Assembly (NCBI GenBank): GCA_937889645.1
Contig: CALBZE010000080.1
Location: 1 to 9,415 of the forward strand
Reading direction: 5' to 3'
DNA: 9,415 nt
From: an uncultured bacterium
GTDB lineage: Bacteria; Gemmatimonadota; Gemmatimonadetes; Longimicrobiales; RSA9
The notes below the pieces were generated by a model, which was not told the origin of the DNA, ran no database searches, and was given only the letters and a program-made list of their open reading frames with translations. The position numbers and the translations under genes were made by a program. This document shows positions 1-5,284 of the stretch, piece by piece. Within the stretch, counting starts at the first letter, position 1, and every line of letters starts with the position of its first letter.

Positions 1-1596
1 CGTTCCCGGGTAGCGGACGACGATGGCGCCCGCGCCCGGGTCGGCGGCGTCGATCAGGAGCGCATCGGGGTAGGTGCCCGAGTCCAGCACGCACATCCCG
101 AGCTCGCCACTATCGAAGAGGCTGCAGGACAAGGCGCCCACGCCGCTCATGAGCATCACGTGCCTGTCCTCCATCGGGGCCGGGAGCACGAGCACGTCGA
201 AGTTCTGGCTCCCCACCACCGGGAACTCCCTCAGGACCGTGCCGTCGCACGGGTCCACGGCCACGGCGCCGCCCGTGCCCGCCATGAGGACGAGCGGGCA
301 TTCGGCCTCGTCGTCGGCCGCCGAGGCGACCCGGCCGACCCGAGTCCACGACCCGCCGAGGTCCCGTGAACTCTGCCCCTTCTCAGGGGAGATGAACGCA
401 TGCGTGTAGGCGGCCGGGATGAACATCGCCTCGAGATAGAACACGGTCTCGAGCTCGAATTGGTGGTACCGCTCGGCGACCGGCGGCGGGGTGACGCAGC
501 TCACGGCCACGTTCTCGAACCTGCCGTCGAATGGACCCGAGGCAGATCCCTCCGGCGGAATCACCCGGAACCGGACGTCGTACGTGTGCTGCCCCGCCTC
601 CTTGCAGCGCAGCTGGAGCTGCGCGAACACGGGGTCCGTGCCGTAATACACAGGATTCCCGAACTGCTCGACCGCTCCCGTGGTGGCCAACGACAGTTCC
701 AGTTGGAGTTCCAGTTGGGTCCCCTGCCCGTCCGTCTGCAGTGTGAAGTAGAACGTCTCCCCCACCTCGGCTTCTTCCCATGCTATGACCTTGATCCGCC
801 GACCCTGATCGTACTTGGTGATCACGATCGGCGAGAAGTGGGAGATCTTCCCGCTCGTGACCGCGGTGCCCGCGGCGAGGTCCACCTCGACCGCAAGGTC
901 GTCGAGCGGCACGGCCGCCCCGTCTTCGCTGGTGAAGATCGGTGCGAGCGACACCCTGATCGTGTCGCCGTCGGTACCGACCTGCTGCGCCTCGAGCGTG
1001 ATGGTGGCCGGCGTGTCGAAGGTGAGACCGTCCGGCCCGAACTCGTAGGCCGCGCCGATCTGCCCGGCCGCGCGGAGCTCCTCCCACTCCGCGCCCAGGT
1101 CGTCAGGGTCGATCGTCTCGATCGTGATCTCCGTGGTGCTCGAGAGCGCGCCGGCCGGCACGGAGAGCGTGACGTCGCCATCCCTCGAGGCGACGGTGCC
1201 CCCCTGCGAGCCGATCTGCTGCACCGCCTTGTCCGGGTCGTCGAACGACGCGGAGACCGCACGGTTGCGGTCCATCGTCACGGTGCGCGTGGTCGTGCCG
1301 CTCCCGTCGCCACTCCAGCCGGTGAACTGCATCCCCTGCCCCGGCGTGGCCGTGAGGGTGACCTGCGTTCCCTCGTCGTAGCTCGCGGCGCACGTGCCGC
1401 CGTCGGCCTTGCAGTCGATCCCGGCGGGTGAGCTGGTGACGGTGCCTGTGCCGATCCCGAGGAGGGTGACGGTAAGCGTGTAGCTGGCCGGCGGGCCGGA
1501 CGGCGAATCGCCCCCGTCGTCTCCGCAGGCCTGGACGAGGAGCGCGGCCGCGAGGAGCGCGGCCACGGCAGCGACTGATCGCCTCGAGCTGAGCAT
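1..1596 (-). CDS. Secreted lipoprotein with InlB-type repeat and ZU5 domains (3' end cut by window edge)
   Basis: The frame is open for 532 codons and runs off the left edge, so the C-terminus is missing. Residues 1-24 form a lipoprotein signal peptide: two Arg, a hydrophobic Ala/Leu stretch, then a lipobox LVQAC with Cys24 as the lipidation site. The residue after Cys is Gly, not Asp, which fits outer-membrane sorting if the cell is diderm. A Gly/Asp/Ser/Pro linker follows. Residues 39-118 are a divergent InlB-type repeat (VTLTATPG, FTGWSG, TVTMDRNRAVSASF). Residues 128-260 look like a ZU5-type domain (GGTVASRDGDVTLSVPAGAL, ending SHFSPIVI). Residues 262-370 look like an Ig-like domain with Cys331 and Cys367 as a possible disulfide. 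From about 433 the pattern LMAGTGGAVAVDPCDGTV suggests the start of a PQQ/beta-propeller region. The start is supported by GGGAG eight bases upstream. It lies 129 bases downstream of the kinase gene on the same strand and may share its transcript. It is probably a surface or periplasmic binding or structural protein; no enzymatic residues are recognised. Confidence 0.85.
   Translation of the reverse strand, partial: MLSSRRSVAAVAALLAAALLVQACGDDGGDSPSGPPASYTLTVTLLGIGTGTVTSSPAGIDCKADGGTCAASYDEGTQVTLTATPGQGMQFTGWSGDGSGTTTRTVTMDRNRAVSASFDDPDKAVQQIGSQGGTVASRDGDVTLSVPAGALSSTTEITIETIDPDDLGAEWEELRAAGQIGAAYEFGPDGLTFDTPATITLEAQQVGTDGDTIRVSLAPIFTSEDGAAVPLDDLAVEVDLAAGTAVTSGKISHFSPIVITKYDQGRRIKVIAWEEAEVGETFYFTLQTDGQGTQLELQLELSLATTGAVEQFGNPVYYGTDPVFAQLQLRCKEAGQHTYDVRFRVIPPEGSASGPFDGRFENVAVSCVTPPPVAERYHQFELETVFYLEAMFIPAAYTHAFISPEKGQSSRDLGGSWTRVGRVASAADDEAECPLVLMAGTGGAVAVDPCDGTVLREFPVVGSQNFDVLVLPAPMEDRHVMLMSGVGALSCSLFDSGELGMCVLDSGTYPDALLIDAADPGAGAIVVRYPGT
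695..718. repeat. Exact 12-bp tandem duplication inside the lipoprotein gene
   Basis: The 12-mer agttccagttgg occurs twice back to back with no mismatch. In the minus-strand reading frame it encodes QLELQLEL within the Ig-like region, around residues 294-301. The copies keep the frame, giving an alternating polar/hydrophobic beta-strand pattern. It could be a recent slippage duplication or a coincidence of a repetitive strand sequence. Confidence 0.6.
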
Positions 1597-1630
1597 ACTC
1601 CGATCTCCCGAGCCATGAGTCGATGCGCCC

Positions 1631-1646
1631 CGCCTCGGTCGAGGCG
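1631..1646 (-). other. Perfect hairpin between the kinase and lipoprotein genes
   Basis: CGCCTCG and CGAGGCG form perfect 7-bp arms around GT; in practice this is a 5-6 bp stem with a small loop. It lies 80 bases past the kinase stop and 35 bases before the lipoprotein start. A second imperfect stem can form just upstream in the transcript, between bases 1659-1667 (gtgcgcccg) and 1679-1685 (cgggcac). Neither stem is followed by a T-run on the minus strand, so this is not a textbook intrinsic terminator. It may attenuate read-through or protect an RNA end. The gap 1597-1725 holds nothing else recognisable apart from the ribosome binding site at 1605-1609. Confidence 0.35.
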
Positions 1647-1725
1647 AGACGGAGCGCGGTGCGCCCGATCGAGGGGACCGGGCACGCCGCTCAGTCGATT
1701 ACGCAGGAAATCGGAGCGGAAGTGA

Positions 1726-4458
1726 TCACTGCCCGTCGCCGATCCGCTCCCGGGCGGCGTTCAGCCGCTCGTGCAGCGCCGTGAAGCGGGCGGCGAGGGA
1801 GTCGACGGCGGGCGCGAGTTCGGCGGCGAGCGCGGCGGCCGGTGCGCTGCGGCCCCGCGCGGCAAGGAACTCCACGAGGTAGAGCGACGCGTCGACGGTC
1901 AGGTAGTGCCCCGCGCCGAGCGCGTCGGTGAAGATGCGAACGGCGTCGCGGTAGGCGGCTTCGGCGGCGACGTCGTCGCCGCGCTCGTCATGGATCCGCG
2001 CCTCGCGCAGGCGCAGCGCGGCGACCTCCTGATGGGCCGGCCCACGCGTCTCGCGCACGACGTCGAGCGCGCGGGCGTAGCGGGCCACGGCGCTGTCGGG
2101 GCGGCCGAGCGCGAGTTCGATGTCGCCCAGGACGCGGAGGTTCAGGGCGGTGCGCTCGTGACGCGGGCCGAGCGCCGCGCCGTGGATCTCGAGCGCCTCG
2201 CGGGCGAGCGGTTCGGCCTCGGCGTACCGTTCCAGCCGCGCGAGGTGGTTCGCGCGCATCATCATGGCGTACGCGGTCTGGGCGTGGCGGTCGCCGAGGA
2301 CGCGGCGGTGGCGCTGGAGGATGCGCTCCCAGGCGTCGGCCGCGCCGCGGTGGTCCTCGCGTAGCCCGTTGAAGACGGCGAGGTTGCCGAGCGCGATGAG
2401 GGTGCGCTGGTGGTCGTCGCCGAGGGCGCGGCGGAACGCCTCGACGGCCTCGGCGGCGGTCGCGGCCGCACCGTCCAGGTCGCCGCGGCGGTAGAGCACG
2501 ACGGCGAGGTTGCTGGTGGTGACGGCGACGCCGACGTGCCCGTCACCGAGGAGCCGGCGCCGCATCGCGAGCGACTCGCGGTACGCCTCGGCGGCGCCGT
2601 CGTAATCGCCGCGGGCCTCGAGGACGACGCCGAGGTCGTTCAGCGCGCGCGCCAGCCGTGCGTCGCCCTCGTCCGGGAACGCCAGCCGCCCGACGCGAAC
2701 GGCCTCGCGCAGCACCGAGTCCGCCGCGGGCAGATCGCCGCTCTGGTGCAGGATCCAGCCGAGGAGGGTGAGCGCGGCGGCGACGTCGGGGTGGACGTCG
2801 CCGTAAAGTTCCCGCTTCTCGTCGAGCGCCCTGCGCGCGAGCGGTAGCGCGTCGGCGTGGAGCCCGAGCTGCTCGTACGCCTCGGCCAGGACGCCGCGCA
2901 TCTCGGCGCGGAGCGCGGGGTCGGCGGAGAAGGCTTCGTCGAGGCTTGCGGCCCGTCGGTCGAGGAGCGTGCGCACGGCGACGCTGTCCGCGCCCGGCTG
3001 CGCGGGCCCGGTGATCCCGAAGGTTTCGAGGAGGAACGTCCGGACCTCGAACGCCTTGTCGCGCTCGGCGGCGATCCGCTCGGACGCGATGCGGAGCTGC
3101 CGCGCCTGCCGGGCGGTCACCGCGCTGAACCCGGCCAGCACGACGAACGCCGCGGCCACGCCCGCGACCCCCACGCGATGCCGTCGCACGAAGCTCCGGA
3201 CCCGGTAGCCGATCGTTGCCGGCCGCGCCTCGACCGGCAGCCCCTCCAGATGACGCCGCACGTCGTCGGCGAAGGCGGCGACGGAGGCGTACCGCTCGCC
3301 CGGCTCCTTGCGCAGCGCCTTCGTCGTGATCGTGTCCAGGTCGCCGGCGATGGCGCGGCGGCGCTCCGGCGGCGCGACGGCGGACGGCGGCGGCGGGTCG
3401 CGGTCCTGGATCTCGCGGACGAGCTCCTCCTGCGTGCGCTCGCCCGCGTCGCCGAAGGGGTGCCGGTCGGCGAGCAGCTCGTAGAGGAGGACGCCGAGCG
3501 CCCAGACGTCGCACGCCGTGGTCACTCGCTCGCCGCGGAGCTGCTCGGGCGCGGAGTAGCGCAGCGTGAGCCGTCGCTCGGCGAGGCGCGTCGTGTGCCC
3601 GTCCGTCTGCTCGGGGTCCAGGATTTTCGCGATCCCGAAGTCGAGGAGCTTCGGCACGCCGCCGGACGTGACCAGGATGTTCCCTGGCTTGAGGTCGCGG
3701 TGGACGAGGAGCCGCTGGTGCGCGTGGTGGACCGCGGCGCAGACGTCCTGGAAGAGCGCGAGGCGCGCCGGTATGTCGAGCGCGTGGCGGCGGCAGTGCT
3801 CAAGGATGTCGACGCCGTCGACGTACTCCATGACCAGGTACGGCAGCCCGTCGTCCGTCGCGCCGACGTCGAGCAAGCGCGCGATGTTCGGGTGGTCCAG
3901 CGACGCCAGGATCCGGCGCTCCGCGCGGAACCGGCGCAGCACGTCGTCGGTGTCGAGCCCGCGTCGCACGAGCTTGATCGCGACCTGCCGGCGGAAATCG
4001 GCAGCCTCGTGCTCGGCCAGGTAGACGCGCCCCATCCCGCCGCGCCCGAGGAGGCGCTCGATGCGGTAGGGGCCGATGCGGTCGGGGAGGTCGGGGTCGG
4101 GCGTCGGGTCGGATGCGACGGCGACGTCGAGCGCGGCGTCGCCGGCCCATGCGCCGCCCGCGAGGTCTTGGCCGCCCGCCTTGCCCGCGGCGCCCGGCCC
4201 ACCCGCGAACCCGCCGCCGCCCGCACCACCGTCGTCCTCCCCGTCCCACGCCCGCACCCACGGCGGCGTCTCGTCGAGCAGGCCGTCGGTGGGCGCGTCG
4301 TGCACGGCGAGGAGCGCCTCGACCTCGGCGCGCAGCGCGGGGTCCGGTTCGACGCGCTCGAGGAACGCGGCCCGTTCCGTGGCCGGCAGTTCGACCGCCT
4401 CGGAGAAGAGCGCCTCGATGCGCGCCCAGCGTTCGGCCGTCGGGTCGGTCGGCTTCAT
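1726..4458 (-). CDS. Transmembrane Ser/Thr protein kinase with C-terminal TPR array
   Basis: A 910-residue PknB-type kinase. Residues 8-55 are the helical N-terminal segment common in these kinases (RWARIEALF, AAFLERV, ALRAEVEALL). A low-complexity Gly/Ala linker spans about 72-107. The catalytic domain (about 128-405) is complete: Gly-rich loop GRGGMGRV 138-145, ATP-binding Lys162 in VAIK, HRDLKPGN 253-260 with catalytic Asp255 and Asn260, DFG 273-275, and APEQ 303-306. One membrane span follows at about 428-448, flanked by Arg on its N side, placing the kinase inside. Residues 515-870 carry eight TPRs of the 42-residue kinesin-light-chain type. It should phosphorylate Ser/Thr on cytoplasmic partners in response to something bound by the TPRs. 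Its ATG overlaps the sigma gene stop (ATGA) and has no Shine-Dalgarno of its own, so translation is probably coupled. The obvious substrate is that sigma factor (inference). Confidence 0.95.
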   Translation of the reverse strand: MKPTDPTAERWARIEALFSEAVELPATERAAFLERVEPDPALRAEVEALLAVHDAPTDGLLDETPPWVRAWDGEDDGGAGGGGFAGGPGAAGKAGGQDLAGGAWAGDAALDVAVASDPTPDPDLPDRIGPYRIERLLGRGGMGRVYLAEHEAADFRRQVAIKLVRRGLDTDDVLRRFRAERRILASLDHPNIARLLDVGATDDGLPYLVMEYVDGVDILEHCRRHALDIPARLALFQDVCAAVHHAHQRLLVHRDLKPGNILVTSGGVPKLLDFGIAKILDPEQTDGHTTRLAERRLTLRYSAPEQLRGERVTTACDVWALGVLLYELLADRHPFGDAGERTQEELVREIQDRDPPPPSAVAPPERRRAIAGDLDTITTKALRKEPGERYASVAAFADDVRRHLEGLPVEARPATIGYRVRSFVRRHRVGVAGVAAAFVVLAGFSAVTARQARQLRIASERIAAERDKAFEVRTFLLETFGITGPAQPGADSVAVRTLLDRRAASLDEAFSADPALRAEMRGVLAEAYEQLGLHADALPLARRALDEKRELYGDVHPDVAAALTLLGWILHQSGDLPAADSVLREAVRVGRLAFPDEGDARLARALNDLGVVLEARGDYDGAAEAYRESLAMRRRLLGDGHVGVAVTTSNLAVVLYRRGDLDGAAATAAEAVEAFRRALGDDHQRTLIALGNLAVFNGLREDHRGAADAWERILQRHRRVLGDRHAQTAYAMMMRANHLARLERYAEAEPLAREALEIHGAALGPRHERTALNLRVLGDIELALGRPDSAVARYARALDVVRETRGPAHQEVAALRLREARIHDERGDDVAAEAAYRDAVRIFTDALGAGHYLTVDASLYLVEFLAARGRSAPAAALAAELAPAVDSLAARFTALHERLNAARERIGDGQ
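1849..2916 (-). repeat. Eight-unit TPR array with a 42-residue period (protein-level repeat)
   Basis: Within the kinase, the loop signature LGDxH recurs with its His at residues 556, 641, 683, 725, 767, 809 and 851; Asp599 takes the His place in the second unit. Steps are 43, 42, 42, 42, 42, 42 and 42 residues. This is the period of kinesin-light-chain-type TPRs (TPR_10/TPR_12). The DNA copies are too diverged to be a nucleotide repeat. By the topology of the single membrane span the array should lie outside the cytoplasm, where it could bind a peptide or protein ligand. Confidence 0.85.
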
Positions 4459-5090
4459 GACGACGCTTCGGCGGGGGCGAACGGGCCGCCCTCGCGGTCG
4501 GGGAGCCCGTCGGCGAGCTCACGGCGCAGCCACGCGCGGGCCGCGTCCCAGGCCCGGCGCACGGTGATCGACGAGGTGTTCATGAGCGCCGCGATTTCGT
4601 CGTAGCCGAGTCCGGCGAAGAAGCGGTATTCGACGACCTGCGCGCCTCGCGGGTTGAACTCCTTCAGCCGGCCGAGCGCCTCGTCGAGCGCGAGCAGCTC
4701 GTCGACCTGGCGGTCGTCGAGGACGAGCGCCGCCTCGTCGAGCGGGACGGGCGCCGCGCCGCCGCCGCGCTTCGCCGCCCGCCGCGCCTCGGCGTAGTTG
4801 ACCAGGATGCGGCGCATGGCCAGCGCCGCGACGCCGAAGAAGTGCGCGCGGTCGCGCCACTGCACGCGCGTCTGGTCGACCAGGCGCAGGTACGCCTCGT
4901 GGACGAGCGCCGTCGTGTTCAGCGTGTGGTCCGAACGTTCGCGCCGGAGCTGGGCGTGCGCGATCTTCCGCAACTCGTCGTAGACGAGCGGGATCAGCCG
5001 GTTCAGGGCGTCCACGTTGCCGGCGTCGGCTTCGGCGAGAAGTGCGGTCACGGCGGCCTTGTCGGGACCGCCGTCGTGGGGAGCCGCCAT
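4455..5090 (-). CDS. ECF-like RNA polymerase sigma factor (Sigma70_ECF, TIGR02999 type)
   Basis: A 211-residue sigma factor that directs RNA polymerase to a specific promoter set. Region 2 covers about residues 28-100 (LIPLVYDELRKIAHAQLRRE, TALVHEAYLRLVD, HFFGVAALAMRRILVNYAEAR). A basic linker and an acidic stretch lie at 101-135. Region 4 spans about 135-192, with the helix-turn-helix LGYDEIAALMNTSSITVRRAW at 161-181. These blocks match the ECF-like family common in Acidobacteria, Planctomycetes and Gemmatimonadetes, often found beside Ser/Thr kinases; ECF43-type membership is likely but unchecked. No anti-sigma gene is adjacent. Threonines 59 and 60 stand where ordinary ECF factors carry an acidic patch, which suggests control by phosphorylation. 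GAGG lies six bases before the ATG. The stop overlaps the kinase start by four bases, so the two proteins are made together. Confidence 0.95.
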   Translation of the reverse strand: MAAPHDGGPDKAAVTALLAEADAGNVDALNRLIPLVYDELRKIAHAQLRRERSDHTLNTTALVHEAYLRLVDQTRVQWRDRAHFFGVAALAMRRILVNYAEARRAAKRGGGAAPVPLDEAALVLDDRQVDELLALDEALGRLKEFNPRGAQVVEYRFFAGLGYDEIAALMNTSSITVRRAWDAARAWLRRELADGLPDREGGPFAPAEASS

Positions 5091-5284
5091 TGGGGGCCTC
5101 GGCTTCGGGTCCGGGATCTCGAAGATAATCCGGTCGGTTCGGGGGGATCAAGCGAGCCCCTGACAACTGTCACCCATCCATCGTGACGAATGATGCTACT
5201 CCCCGCCCCGACGATCCCTTATCCTTCCATCGACGCCGCGGCGCCGGACGGCGAGCGGGCCAACGATCCACGCAAGGAGGCGAC
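5091..5284. promoter_or_regulatory. Divergent intergenic region with a cluster of TGAC half-sites
   Basis: This 194-base stretch separates the minus-strand sigma/kinase genes from the plus-strand amidohydrolase gene and must hold promoters for both. It contains TGACA-AC-TGTCA (5161-5172), a perfect 5-bp inverted repeat, and a further GTGAC at 5183-5187 that pairs with GTCAC at 5169-5173. Three TGAC half-sites thus fall within 27 bases, as expected of a small operator. On the minus strand TTGATC is followed after 15 bases by GATTAT, a weak candidate promoter for the sigma gene. No convincing plus-strand promoter is visible. A promoter read by the sigma factor itself would not be recognisable by eye. 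Confidence 0.4.
5274..5280 (+). promoter_or_regulatory. Strong ribosome binding site fixing the amidohydrolase start
   Basis: AAGGAGG lies four bases before the ATG at 5285. It decides the start against the in-frame GTG at 5183, which would add 34 residues rich in Arg and Pro ahead of the signal peptide. The ATG start puts a normal n-region directly before the hydrophobic core. Confidence 0.85.

Noticed and set aside
400..1431. 343-codon plus-strand open frame opposite the lipoprotein gene
   Set aside because: Arg/Val/Leu-rich with no motif. The minus-strand frame gives a lipobox, InlB-type repeat and ZU5-like sequence and is open throughout.
2857..4605. 582-codon plus-strand open frame opposite the kinase and sigma genes
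   Set aside because: It is rich in Arg, Glu, Val and Ala with no recognisable domain, and mirrors two genes with full catalytic and helix-turn-helix motifs. Long antisense frames are expected at this GC content.
5183..5284. Upstream GTG start for the amidohydrolase, adding 34 residues
   Set aside because: The extra residues are hydrophilic and Arg/Pro-rich, would bury the signal peptide and lack a ribosome binding site, while AAGGAGG precedes the ATG at 5285. GTG 5183 also lies within the candidate operator.
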